Assembly: GCF_036417845.1 (NCBI RefSeq)
Contig: NC_089985.1
Location: 26,370,583 to 26,434,582, forward strand
DNA: 64,000 nt
Direction: 5' to 3'
Source: Apteryx mantelli
Taxonomy: Eukaryota; Chordata; Aves; Apterygiformes; Apterygidae
The notes under the pieces are model-generated. The model was not told where the DNA came from and ran no database searches. It saw only the letters and a list, made by a program, of their open reading frames with translations. Shown here piece by piece: positions 1 through 13,900 of this stretch. Each line of letters starts with the position of its first letter. Position 1 is the first letter of the stretch. Both the position numbers and the translations under genes were made by a program.

Positions 1-138
1 ACCAGTAAAAAAAGCTACCACTAAATGATTTTATTAAAACCAGTTACTTTACAGTGATAGGATTTTCAGTGGGCAAGGGAAACACTATGGACAACTTGTA
101 CATCAGGCAGAAAAGACTGAACTGTGCTTTGTCTATAG
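1..138 (+). other. end of a VTG2 intron
   Basis: This stretch is the 3' end of the intron before the first VTG2 exon seen here. It ends in the acceptor at 137-138. Nothing else is recognisable in it. Confidence 0.8.
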
Positions 139-3100
139 CCCCTCCATGACCTGGCAGATGAAGCAATCAGCAGGGGCCGTGAAGACAAAATGAAGTTAGC
201 TCTGAAGTGCATTGGTAATGTGGGAGAACCAGCCAGCATGAAGCGCATCCTGAAGTTCCTTCCAATGTTTTCATCGAGTGCTTCTGATATCCCAAAACAT
301 ATTCAGATTGATGCCATAATGGCCTTGAGAAAAATAGCTCAGAAGGACTCCAAAATAGTAAGTAGGAAATGCCAGGGACTTCTTTACTTAATGCATTAGA
401 GGTGGAGAATATATACTAATATATAAGGCTAATGATTTTAAAGGCTCCATGTTTGCAGATTCAACATGTTTGTTTATTTTTAAGAACAGCACAATACAAG
501 CTTAGATTCCAGCTAAAGTTTTCTGCTAAGCTCTAATAATTGTTAGTCTGTAGGAAGCTTTCAGAAGCATATCAGCAGAGTTTCTTTAGTCATCTGGCGT
601 AATCAATTAATTCCTGTGCTAGTTATATAGGGTGGAAATTTAGCTATCTAAAAGTCAGACATATACTTTAAACTGCCTCTGTAGTCAGGAGGAAAGAGAT
701 ACGTTCTATTGTTTTCCTAGGCAAAATCTCAACATTGTTCTGCTTCTGTTTCTTTTAGGCCCTTTCCTTAAGGTCAGATAAGTCACCACTGACCCCGGTT
801 GACCACTGAAGGTGCCAGTGTGGCAAGGGCAGGCACGACTTCTGCCTTTCAGATGATTTAGATATCTAAAGGTGCTGTGCAACAGCAGTGTTGCTGTGCA
901 ACAGCACCCACTCAGACTATCTTTTGTGAGCTGAAGATCCTCTTGCAAAAGTGGTCTAAAATGGTAAAGCACACTCACCAAGTTAGTGGGGTTACTTCAA
1001 GAATGAATCTCTCATGTTAGCTACAGTTATTTCCTTGAAAATTATTCACTGACATTTGAATGTCAGCTCCTGTAATGCAAAAAGCTATGCTGATACCTTT
1101 GATACATGGACATTTCTTTCAGATTCAGTGCCAGCCCTTCTCACTGGCTGCTTGCTCCTATTCTTGCATGGCCCTTCAGTTGTGTTAATAAAAGATTGTG
1201 GAACCATGCAGTAAGCAAGATCAGGGGACTTTTTTTCCACAGGGATAATGACCCCCTCTCACATTTTTCTTGCAGGTTGCATGTGGATCCAGCCTGCAAA
1301 ACAGAAGCTCTAAATTACTGGTAATGCCATCTACTGTTTTCTCTCCATAGGTGCAGGGATATCTCATTCAGATCCTTGCAGACCAGTCACTTCCCCCTGA
1401 AGTACGAATGATGGCTTGTTCTGTTATCTTTGAGACGAGGCCTGCCCTTCCTTTAATAACAACCATAGCTAATGTGGCAATGAAGGAGAGCAATTTGCAA
1501 GTGGCCAGTTTTGTATATTCCCACATGAAGGCTTTGTCAAAGAGTAGATTACCATACATGTACAACATGTAAGTAGAGGCAGGAGTGAAATGGGTTATTT
1601 TCTGCAAATAATAAGTTCTGTTACATTCTTGTTAATAAGAACTGCATATGCTGACAAACTGAATCCAGTTTGTATTCTTGTGGGGTTCATCTTATATCTG
1701 GATACTGTTACCTATTCTTATTTTGTTTAGATCTTCTGCTTGCAATATTGCCCTTAAGCTGCTGGCCCCCAAATTGGACAGACTAAGCTATCGATATAGC
1801 AAGGTCATTCGTGTTGGTGGTTACTTTGGTGAGTAAAAGCACTTCAGTGACTGGGAAGTTTTCACTTCAGAAATACATTCTAGAGAAATAACAAGTCCTT
1901 TGGAAAAATAATGTAAGACATTGTGAATCCCAGCCTGGATTATGTCTAGAAAGGTCATTTAGAACAACTGGCTGGTTGTAAAAAGAGATTCTTTTTAATA
2001 AGACAAGACATTTGCTAAGAGTGATTTCTGCAATGTTTAGTTTATTTCTTCTTTCTGAAAAATGAATCTATTTCTTTTTACAAATTACTTGAGAAGCTTA
2101 CTCACGTCTCCCAAAAATCCCTTTGCTACAGTAATGTGTACTTAGCATACTTCAGGTTGGCTGAATGGTCTCTTTGCATTCACTGGTTTCTGATTTCATT
2201 TCCTTGCTGTCCCAACCTTCTGTAATCCTGTAGAAGATTCTGCATTTAAGTAACAAATTGAGTTAAATGTGATAGTATATGTTAAAAAGTCTGTGAGTAA
2301 CCATTTATTAATTTGGGCCTAGACAGTTAAAACCTCTATAATGATGTAATGGTAATGGTAAAAAGCTGCAGAAATAAACCTTGGATGATAAGCAGAATGG
2401 TTAGAAGAAAATGTCTTTTGTTTATTTCAACCCTAGATAACTATAAAGTTGGTATTGCTGGAGATGTCTTTGTTATGAACAGCCCAGGAACAATGCTCCC
2501 ATCAACAATGATTTCCAAGTTGATGGCAAACTATGCAGGTTCAGTGGCTGATTTGTTGGAGGTAAATATTTTACTTAAAGCAATAATAGAGCAAATTAAA
2601 ATGAAATTTGACTACTAAGTTTCCTCCCTGTAAGTGTGTTTCAGACTATTCTGTCTCATGCTGTTTTGGTAGGTTGGCGTTCGAGTGGAAGGCCTCACAG
2701 ATGCCATAATGAAACGAAATATCCCGTTTGCTGAATATCCCACATACAAAAAGATAAAGGAGCTTGGAAAAACTGTAGGTGTTTTCAGTCATGTAGTGTG
2801 TGGGTTATATGAAGGGGTGTTTAGTGAGGCCTGTGGTATCAATTAAGCCCTGTTCGGAAGGCAAATTACCCACCTGGTAGTCAGCCTGAATATCTCTGTG
2901 AAAGAGGGATTGACAGCGGGCTGTAGGAGACATTATTCATGTAATGTTTGCAATAGGTCCTGCAAATTCTGACTCTGGCCCTGTTTCCTCACCGCCTTAT
3001 ACGTGACTACAGAAGAAGCAAGGGAGGAGACAGGGAAGCCAGACTTTGCAGTGCAGGATGTGTTTTTAATGTCTGGCAGGTTTCCCCCTTCCTCCCTTCC

Positions 3101-3819
3101 ATTTACCTAACTTAGTTTACAAGCAGATCTCTTTATCTTCAAGAGAAAAAGTGACTTGTTGCTGTGTTTTTAAACTGGATTTAGTGGTACAAATGGCCCA
3201 GACCCTCTGTATTGGAATAAGTGGTATTTCATCAGAATACAGAACAGTGGATAGGAGGCCGTTTGTGAAAATCTCAGTGACAGGGAATAAGTCTGAAATA
3301 GTGACACTGTGTTATTAACAAAGCAGCAAAGAAACCCAAGTGGCAAAGCAAAATTACAGCTTGGTCAGCAACAGTCTTTGTCATCTTGTTAAGGAACTTT
3401 GTTTCTTTATCTGCTTCCTAGCTGTTAGGATGGAAAGAGCTGCCGACAGAAACCCCCTTGATATCAGCCTACTTGAAAGTATTTGGCCAAGAGTTGGCCT
3501 ATGTCAACATCAACAAGGAAGTGCTGCAACAGGCTGTGAAGGTACCAAGGACCCCTACTTTCCTTTGCAAGATTTGACACCATTATCTAACCTAACTTCC
3601 TAACCTCTTGGATCTCTATTTTTCTGTAGACTATAGTAGAACCTGCTGATAGAAACACAGTGATGAAGAGAATTGCCAGTCAATTACGCAATGGCATTGC
3701 AGGACAGTGGACACAGCCGGTATGGCTTGGAGAGCTTCGATATATTGTCCCTAGCTGCATTGGTCTGCCACTGGAATATGGATCATACACTACTGCTCTG
3801 GCACGTGTTGCAGTGAATG
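139..3819 (+). other. VTG2: VTG2 lipovitellin-1 exons, N and middle domain
   Basis: Exons: 139-357, 1351-1568, 1731-1828, 2437-2561, 2673-2774, 3422-3541, 3630-3819. The first begins PLHDLADEA and carries the helical lipovitellin segment ([18 protein letters not shown]). Later ones carry [10 protein letters not shown], the VAMKES helix and the start of the lipid-cavity beta sheets ([10 protein letters not shown]). Exon lengths 219, 218, 98, 125, 102, 120 and 190 nt are identical to the VTG3 counterparts, which supports each border. Introns here are short (about 80-1,000 nt) and hold nothing I recognise. Confidence 0.93.
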
Positions 3820-6800
3820 GTGAGTTGGAAAGTACAAGATCTGTTGTACTAGCTCTGAGCATCAGATGAGAAGGACAGGTTAAGAGAGGCTGGAGAAAGA
3901 AGTGGGAAAATAAAAAGTTAGAAGAAGAGCTAATTTTTGTAGTGCCTTAAAATACAGGAGAGGAGGTAGTAAAGATATTTGAAGAGAAGCTGAACACAGC
4001 TGAAATAGCAGATGTGTCAAATGATTTCTGCATCATGTTTGAATGGACTGAAGACAGAGGACATGAGGTGAGAATCTGGGAAACCAAAGAGAGAAAGGTT
4101 ACAGCATTCAAGGCCAGAAATAATGAAAGCTGTATGGGGAGTTGGCTACAGAAACAGGAAGGAGGGGGTGGCTCCCAAGCAAAATGTACACATAGACTAA
4201 GCACGATTCAACGGTGACAGAGAAGAAAATGCAAGACAGTCTAGAAGAACTATCAGTAACATTGGAGAAGGCAGGAAGAAGGCTTGTGAGAAGAGACAGA
4301 GAGTTCTACTTTAGATAGAATGAATATGCAAGTATGAATTAGCAAGAGGTTATTTCAGTGATTGTACAGTTGTGCAGCACACTTTTGCCTTGAGCAATGT
4401 TCAGACACAATGAGCTTCTCAAGCTGACTGTACTACAGGTGAGAAGGAATTTTCTTTGCTTTTGGCTTGCTTCATGTTAGCTTCACTGAGTGGCTATTTT
4501 TATTCCAGATGGTGAAATTCCCTGCCACAGGCAGTTGTGAAGGTTAAAGTTTATATGGGTTAAAGATGAGACTGAAAAATGTCATGAAAGAGGAGCGTGA
4601 GAGAGAGGGTTACTAAATAAACCATATATGGCTCAGGAAAACTTGGAGCTGAAAAATTGTTGGAGACTGGGAGAGTATAAAGATGAAGTATATATACTTG
4701 CCCACTTTTTACAATTCTTCATGCATTCACTGTTGGGTGCTCTTTTTTTGTTGTTGTTATTTTATTTTAATAGCATATTTGTACCTGCCCTCCTCCCCCC
4801 CACCTTCCTCTTTTTTTTGGAATAGCCTCTTTGTAGCCAAATTGGGGAGGTAGGGACTAGGCAGAAAGGCTATGAAGTGGATGAAAAGCTGGCTAGACTG
4901 CTGAACTCAGGGTAGTCAACAGTCAAGACTAATTGATAAGTTGTTGTGAGTGACATTACTCTGTTGTCAACACTGTGCAATGTCTTTGTTAATAATCTGA
5001 AATCTGGAAAAGAAGGCACCCCCAGCAAATCTGTGGATGACACCAATTTGGTGGAAGTAGTCAATGAGCTGGAGGGCCGGGCTGCCATTTCAGGAGACTT
5101 TGACAAGATGGAGAAATGGCCTGACAGAAACATGATGAAATTCGACAAAGGCACATGCAAAGTCCTTTAGCTGGGATGGGATAACCCATGCAACTGTATA
5201 GGCTGGGCATCACCTGGACAGAAAGCAACTTTGCAGAAAAGGACCTTGGAGTCTCCCAGTGGACAAGCTGATCGTGAAGCAGCAGTGTACCCTTGTGGTG
5301 ATGAAGGCCAACTGCATCCTGGGCTGCAACAACAAGAGCAGAGCCAGCAAGGAAGTGATTATTCCCATCTATTTGACACATTTGAGGCTGCATCTAGAGT
5401 AATGTGTCCAGTTTTGGGTCCTCAATTCAAGAAAGGGACTACTGTGTCCAGTTTTGACTCCCCAGTTTGAGAAAGATGTTGACAGACTGGAGCAAGTCCA
5501 GCAGCAGATCACCAAAATGGTTGGGGGCTGAAGCACTTGACATATGAGGGAAGACTGAGAGAGGAGGGTTTGTTTAGCCTCAAAAAGAAAAGGCATGGGG
5601 AGATCTACTTGCTGTCTTTAACTACCTAATGGGAGGCTACAGGGAAGACAGAGTCAGACTCTTCCTGGAGGTACACAGTGAAAGGACAAGAGGCAATAGA
5701 CACGAGTTGCAACAAGAGAAATTCCAGCTGGCATAAGGAAAAAAAAATGCCACAATGAGGGTGGCTAAGGACTGGGACAGGGACCCAGGCAGGTTGTGAA
5801 ATTTTCATCATTGGAGATATTCAAAACAGAGCAATCTGATCAGTCTCAGAACTGATCAGATACCCATTGATATGGATGGTCCAGTGCTGATTTCTTCCTT
5901 CCTCCATTAAAAGAAAGATAGACTAGTCTGTGATGTGACTTGGCAGAGGCACTGAAGTGAGCTTGCCCGGTCACACTGGATTAGAGCAGAGAACCTCCCA
6001 CTCTTGCTTTTGAACAGACAGATTTTTCCCATGGATGAGGTCCCCTGATATTTTTCCAGCTCTCCAGGTCAGGCTTCTCATATTCATATTCCAATGACAC
6101 TTTCCTCTTTTGCATTTTCCAAAGCCAGATCAATCTTGCTGTCATGGCCACTTTTGCAGACAAGACACTGGGAGAGAAGGACCTCGGACTGACCCTAGAT
6201 GGCCATTCTTATGTTCTTAGCAAGGACAGAGCATATTCTTGAGTCACTGTAAATGAGCTGTTAAATTTCCTGCTTTCCGGTGCTGAAAATTGTTTTAGGT
6301 CTTCTGTTTTATACAAGTCCTGCTATCTCATTAGCATTCTTCTTTGCCTTTTTCTGAGTATTTTCAGTCTCTCTCAATAAGCTGTCAGAACAGAATGTAT
6401 AGTCCCAAAAGACAGCATACTGTTGTTCAGTAAAATGTCATTCTGTTGCCTTTTGCAGTTGTCATCCTTTTTAGAATTACCACGTACTCCTTTTGTTGTC
6501 TATTTCTCTGACTGTTTCACTGATCTTCTTATTTGCTGCATTCCTCCCTCCTTTCACTCTGACAGTCTTGGATGTTCAGAGTCCATCAATACATGTAAGA
6601 CCTTCAGACTCCAACTTTGATTCTGAGTCTGCTTCACTTGCTGTCAAGGCCACTGGACGCAGCAGTTTTCCAGGTTCATGCCAAGAATGCTTTTTACCAG
6701 TATGCACCAACTCTGCTTTTTGGGTCTATTGCATGTCATTTGTTGGCACACTGTTTCCACAGAAATCCTAGAAGATTTTCAGGCTTTTTGTAATTTTTTA

Positions 6801-9637
6801 CTATCTATTATTACTTCTACAAAAGAAACTATTTACCCAATGCCAACAGCTTTTTCATCATTTTTCTTCCAAGTCATAAGGAAAGATAATTATTACCCAT
6901 AGTTCTAGAATATAGTAGTGAGGTTGCCCACCATTCACTTCTGTCTTCTGGTGCCAGGTGTTTCTAAAATTTTTGTGTTATACTAATTAACAAGTTTTCA
7001 ATTTGGGACAACACTTTACTTTTCTTACCATACTTTTATTCCCATTTTCAGTATGTTACACCAGAACCTTTACCTACAGAAAATGTTTTCCATATATTAT
7101 ATTCAGCATTCTTCATACTTGAAGAAGAGCTCATGTACCCAAAAGTTTGTCTCATTTTATAGCCATATTCTTTGGACCAATAAAAAATATAACCTCTTCC
7201 TGAAAACAGTGCTTTCCTTGTGTTCAAGTCTTTGCTTTCACTTTTACTATTTTTAAATGTTGTTCTGTCTTTTGCAGTTGATGGAAAGATGAGCCCCCCT
7301 TTAACTGGCGATCTTAGACCTTCCCAGTTGCTTGAATCCACCATGCAGATTCGGTCTGATATAAATCCAAGGTATGGCAAGTTTCTAAGACTTTAGATAT
7401 TGGTGGAGGTCTTCCATGGAAAGAGAGTACTCCATATTAAAAAAAAAATACATATTCTTACATATACAATATCCACAAATACATATACATACAAAATACA
7501 TATTCTTACATATGACCATTTCACTCTGTTTCAGCTTATATGTACATACAGTGGCAACAATGGGTATCAATACAGAATACTTTCAACATGCTATTGAAAT
7601 TCAAGGCAAGGTCCAGACAAGAGCTCCAATGAAGTTTGATGCCAAGATAGACATGAAATCGAAAAATGTTAAGATTGAAACAACTCCATGCCGTGAGGAA
7701 ACTGAGATAGTGATTGGAAGGTACAGTAGTATTACTCCAGAATACTTCCTATTTCTCTTTTCTGTTTCTGAAGCCTTATGAAGTTCACTCTTCACTGATA
7801 TCTTACAGAGGTTTCTAGATGTGCAGTGTGACTTTTCCGGTATGTAGCATAACCTTTAGGTTAATTTAGCTTAATTTTTATTTTAATTTTGTTTTATACA
7901 AATGCCTCTCAGATATCAGAGATTTGTTTAAGTTTACCTAGACTTTGAAAACTTCCTGTGATATAAGGAACTGATGTCCCTTATGACCTCTTATTTGTCT
8001 TTTGCAGGTATTTATAAATATAGTTACCTATACATTTCCTATATTCAGACAACGTGACTCTATGATGTGACGATCCACTGACAGGGACATAACTCATTTA
8101 ACCAAAAGACATGGGATTGATACCATTTACCATTTTTTTGTGCCTATCTCCACAGACATAAGGCTTTTGCTGTATCAAGAAATATAGGAGAGCTAGGTGT
8201 AGAAAAGAGGACCTCAATTCTCCCAGCAGACGTTTCATCAAATATTGTGGAAGAACCTTTCAAACCATCAGAGAGAACTTCCAGGGAAGATGTCACAATG
8301 GTAAACTTTTTTTTGCTTCTTTAGTAATATTTACCCCCTCCATGCTGCACACATCTGCAGTTTTACCTATGATATGCTCCCGATGTTATTCACATGCTTA
8401 TCTTCAATGCAGCAAGGGGCTGACAGCATGCCAAGGAAATATTCCTATAGCTCTCAGGAGGATCTTCACCATGGCACTGGAAGAAAAACACATAAACGAG
8501 ACATTTGCATCAAACTGCATCATCTTGGTTGTCAGCTCTGCTCTTATGGAAGGTCACGAGATGCCAGTTTCATAAAAAATACATATTTGCACAGATTAAT
8601 TGGAGAACATGAAGCTAAATTAGTTTTGATGCCAGGTACAATATTGAGCACAAGTCTTTTCTGCTTATGTTTGTCAATCCAGCTTGAAACAGTATAACCT
8701 TCTAATGTGTGTAATTGGTGTATAGTTCAAACAGATGCTGATATTGACAAAATACAGCTGGAGATTCAGGCAGGATCCAGAGCAGCTTCCAAAATAATTG
8801 ATGTGGTAAGCTCGGGGTCTGAGGAAGAGGATGCATCATCTCCATATGAGGACATTCAAGCTAAACTAAAGAAGATTCTAGGCATTGAAAAAGTGTTCAA
8901 GGTAAGAGATGGGGACAGTGGGGAATATTTTCCAACAAATGAAGTCAAGGGCTTGAAGCGGAGAACTGGCAATGGACAGCAAGGCCAGGCTGACAGTGAA
9001 AGGCCCGTCAAAAAAAGTACTTTCACCTGCCAGTGAGAGGCCTGTTGACCAGTGCCAGGCCTGGAGGGGACCCATGAGATGCGTCCAGCAGAGGCTGGTC
9101 CTCTGCACTGGGGTGACTTTTGGCTGGGAGGAGTGGGCCTAAAAGATTTCTGGTGCAGCTTCTGCAGTGAGTGGGGCAAGGAAGTTGTGTTTCCTTGCAA
9201 GGCTGCACTGAGCAGCTTGTGTGATACCCAGAGATAATGTACTTTGTAAATATAGAACCAAATGTATCCCCTTTCTTGCTCTTCCCTTTGAACTGTTTTG
9301 CAGGTCACAAATAAAACACGACACCAGAAGAAGCCTTCTAAGAAAGAAAACACTGTGTTAACAGATCTCAGGACAGACCCCAGTGCAAAAACCCCCTCTG
9401 ACTCATCTTCTGCCTCCTCTACTGTCTCCTCTTCTTCCTCATCATCTGCTTCCTCTCCTGATCATAAAAAGCCTGTGGATGGAGATGAGAATGGTGAAAT
9501 AAAGCAAACTGGAAACAAAGATACAAGCAGCAAGAGTAGCAGCAGCAAAAGTAGTAGCAGTGGTAGCAGTAGTAGGAGCAGCAGCAGGAAGTCAGTGAGC
9601 CACGGTAGCCATGGGCATCATTCAGGACATCTGAAAG

Positions 9638-9680
<43 letters not shown>

Positions 9681-10897
9681 GTATTCCAAAATATGGGTAA
9701 CTCATGTTTGTCAGTAAACTGATTGACGCTGCTAATGTTTGTGAATCACATTCCTGATGGCAGCTGGCTTTGCATCATAAATCAGGAAATTATGAGTTGA
9801 CACAGTAAATTGTAGTAATATAAAATTGCAAAATTAGTCTGCAAACACACCTGCAATCACTTGGCTCAGATGTCTACTTTAAAGCATCTCAAAAGTTTCC
9901 ACAACTTTGCTGAAACTTTTGTTATAGAAAAGCAGCCAATTTTTGCTGACTTAATACGTTCTCTTAATAGATGTTGCATGTTTCTGTCTTAATTTTGGGG
10001 TAAGAACATAAATGCTTCTATAGAAACTATTTCAAGGCTTTCACTGTGTGTCTGTGACTGAACATACAGAACTGTGTATGAATGATAATTAGTGAAATCC
10101 CTGCTTAATTCCCAGTTCTCAGATTTCAATGCAATTGTGGCATTTCTTCTGAGGCTTTTCATCTTCTCGTTTTTATTATTTCCAAAGGGAGATCATGAGA
10201 TTTATCAGTATCGTTTTAGATCAGCACACAGGCAAGAGGTGAGTTTTCTTTCCTCAGTAGATGAAGTTTGGAATCTACCATAAGTTAAATGGAAACCTTA
10301 AAGACCTATTACTGTCTTTGTTGAAGAAAATTACAACACTGATAATATTTAGAACACCAACTTGATTGTGGCAGTTCTTCTGAGATGCGTAAAGACAGAG
10401 AGCAATGTACTCTTTTGTGTTGTACTCATGATGCCATTTGTGACTCTGCAAAGTAGATACAAAGCTCTACCAAAGCAGCACAAGGAATTGGGGTTGCACA
10501 CTTCAAAGGAACAAAGGTCCTACCATCAAGAGCTTGAGTCCTTTGGTGTCTTTCTTTGGAAACACTGTTGATATACATTGGAATTACTGGAATATTGACA
10601 AATATGGGAGGATACCTTATTTTATGTTACTTTAGTTCAGCAGAAGATTCTTACTTGGTCTGATCCAGCCAGGAGCAGTGATCAGTAGTTGTGATCAGTG
10701 CTTCTTAGAAAGTAAAGCACTCAGCTGCATGTGTCCATCCCTTCAGTTGATCAGGCCCTTCCAGAAATAAAATGAATCAGGCCTGCTCTTTTATATTGAA
10801 CCAGGAGACTGGTGCTATTTGGCTTGCCCTGCTCCAGAGTTTTTGCAAAGAGGGAATTCTCATCTAGGTTTGTTCCTTAACTGTCTGTTCAGGGGAG

Positions 10898-10940
<43 letters not shown>

Positions 10941-13900
10941 AATGAGATTTTATAGAGCTAGACTGCATGTAGTAAGCAGGACAAAGCATATCGTATTGCA
11001 AATCATTGAGAGCTCAGTGCTGGAATGCATATTTATCAACCATAAGCGCCATGACAGAGAATATTCTGCAGTGCTGTCTAGAACAATTTCTTCAAGCAAA
11101 CTTTTAAGTTACCATCTTGAGCATGATGTGTTTTCTTCTTGCAGTTCCCAAAAAAGAAAGTCCCAGCTGACCGACTTAGCAGCATGTACTCGTCCACAAG
11201 ATCCAGTTATGCCACATCCCGAGCCGCTTCCCAGGTTAGTTGCATAATTTTTAGGGGTTTCTGACAGCTTAGAAGAATGGCAGCGTGACTGTGCATTTGC
11301 AGTGATTGTACAGCTAGGATAATGGGAAGAGAGAAAAACCTACCTGTCATGTCTTAGGTATTGAGAGTGAGACACTATGGGTCCCCAGTACACTTTCCCC
11401 TGCAGTGAGGCAAAGATCTCTCTTAGTTGGAGTTCAGCACCACAACCCTTCCCTCACTGGACCACCCTGCCTGACAGATGCCTGTGTAGACTCATCTTGT
11501 GACCCCTGCAACCAGAGGGAAGCTGAGGCGTTGCCTGGCCAGTGCAAGGACACCAGCAGTGGAGGCCAAGGCTAAAAGTAGCCTCAGCAGAAGACTCCAT
11601 CTCCAGAGATGACATGTAGCGCCTTGACCCCTCACCAGCACACACCCTGGTGCATGGGGACTTGCTCTCTGGGGAGAGGTGTAACAATGAAGTGAAGAAA
11701 TTGTGAATTATAGCACACTTGGGGCCCTGCTGTCAAAGGAGGAAGTTCTTATGAAGAGATAGTCCTGGATTATATTTTGTGCTAGAGCGCCAAACAGACA
11801 TAAAACAAAAGCTCATGCCCGCCTCACAGAGCTGTACAGCTGGAGAGTGAAATGACAGGCAACAGACTAAGACAGAGACAGAAAAACAAAAGGACACTGG
11901 TTGGGGGATGGTATTGTTGTGAGAATGAGTGATGAGTATAACTGACAGCTTTTGATATAAGTTAAACATAACCGCTTTCTTTCATTCCCAGGCAAATGTA
12001 TTAGAATAATAATGTAACCTAAATCCTATAACCCTTGCTCTGTCCTAATGATATGAATATTTCCTTGGTATCAGCTGTAGCTGAGTAAATGTCACAAACT
12101 TTTGATCATATCAAACATGGTGATAGACATATAAAATCCTTATGTGGGTGCACAAACTCATGCACGTAAGATGTGCATGAGAGTTTGTGGGTGTATATAT
12201 TTGTGGTACACATGCTGGTATATATTTGCAGTTCAGTTGCTTATTTTTCATTTATCCACCCAGATTTTGTATGTAAAATGTTCCATAGTAACTCCTTTAT
12301 ATTGACATTCTTTCCATACTTTCCCTCCCCTTGTTCTTAGCCTAAGTTTTTGGGAGATGTTAAAACACCAGTATTAGCCATTTTTCTTCATGGCATTCGG
12401 AGCAATAAGAAGATAGGGGGCCTCCAGCTTGTGGTATACGCTGATGTCTACTCCATCACACCCCGGATGCAGGTATTTGTGTCAAACCTCACAGATTCAA
12501 GCAACTGGAAGCTCTGTGCTGATGCTTCAGTCCTCAATGCTCACAAGGCAGTGGTAAGGCTCAGAAATAGTTATATACAGCTATATGCATCACAGGAAAC
12601 TCATGTTCTACATGTTTAAAAATGGACCGCTTCTCTCTCCATTATAGGCTTATCTGAAATGGGGTTGGAATTGCCAGGACTACAAAATTTCTACTGAGCT
12701 GGTAACTGGGCGGTTTGCTGCTCACCCTGCTGTACAAGTGAAACTGGAATGGCCTAAAGTTCCTTCAAGTGTCACATCAACAGCAAAATGGTGAGATTTT
12801 AGTCCTCAGTTTCACTCATTTGTGGTGTTGGTCAACTGGGAAAATCCACATCCGCCCCTGAGATTCTAGTGATTAAAGTACCAGTTATTTTTTATTCTCT
12901 GATCTGCTTAAGTTTCAGTACTGTCTTTGGACATAACAGCTGAGTGGGAGATTATAACCAGTAATGTACAGTAATTCTTTATACTGGGCATAACTACTGA
13001 AAACCGAGGAACAGATTCTTCCTTTCACTGAACACTTGAACAGTAAAGCAAAGAGTGGGCATGGTACCCTAACTTTTTACTTGGTAACAGTGATCCTGAA
13101 GAAACTGTGTGCTGCTTAAGCATAGGTGTGAGACAGCCTGTTTTGGATGTACGCTTTTTTTTGCTTCTCTGTTTCACCAGATTCTTCTGTTGTGAATTTT
13201 TTAAGGATTTACAAGTTTGTCCCTGGGGCTGCATTTATGCTGGGGTTCTCTGAAAGAATGGGCAAGAATCCTTCTCGACAAGCCAGGGTGATCGTGGCTC
13301 TAACTTCTCCAAGGACGTGTGATGTTGTTGTCAAGCTTCCTGATGTAAATATGAAATATTATTGTCACTCTCCTATTTTCTCCTGCTACAAAAATCAGAC
13401 AGTTGCTTTTTAATTACACTGGATCAATTCTGAGAAAGAAAAGTTAAGTAAAAATCAGTTTGGCTGCAAATGATGAAAACAATGTTTGTTTGTTTTCAAC
13501 CTTTTTATATTCCACCGAAGAATATTCATAGAGTAATTTTGTTCATGGGAGAAGAGAGTGCCATGGGTACTCATAATGACATGTGTTTTCCTTTGTAGTT
13601 GCTTTGTAAATGTTCACCTAGCCACCTTTGATAGGGAATAATTCATTCTCTCCCAAATAATATCTCAGTGATGACCCACACCATGACAGTGCACTGTAAG
13701 CAGGAGCAAAAAGCTCATGGACAGTCAGAGGAATTCTGTTCTGAATGATATAAATTCTTTGTCAAACAAACAATCAATTGAAATCAATTTCCAAATAGGA
13801 GAAAAGGCTGATCTGAGCTGTTTGCTCAGAATACCTGGCAAAAGTGTGTTTTGAATGTGATTTTGAATTCCTTTTCAGATGATCCTCTATGAAAAAGCCA

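Noticed and set aside
1106-1324. 72-codon + frame before a VTG2 exon
   Set aside because: It lies entirely in an intron, the homologous VTG3 intron has no such sequence, and there are no splice signals.
4865-5925. Open frames inside the CR1 copy as an active retrotransposon
   Set aside because: The reverse-transcriptase remnant is broken by stops and indels and lacks its 5' part.
8856-9353. 165-codon - strand frame over VTG2 exon 22 and intron
   Set aside because: It is repeated opposite VTG3 only because of the shared conversion tract; no coding signature.
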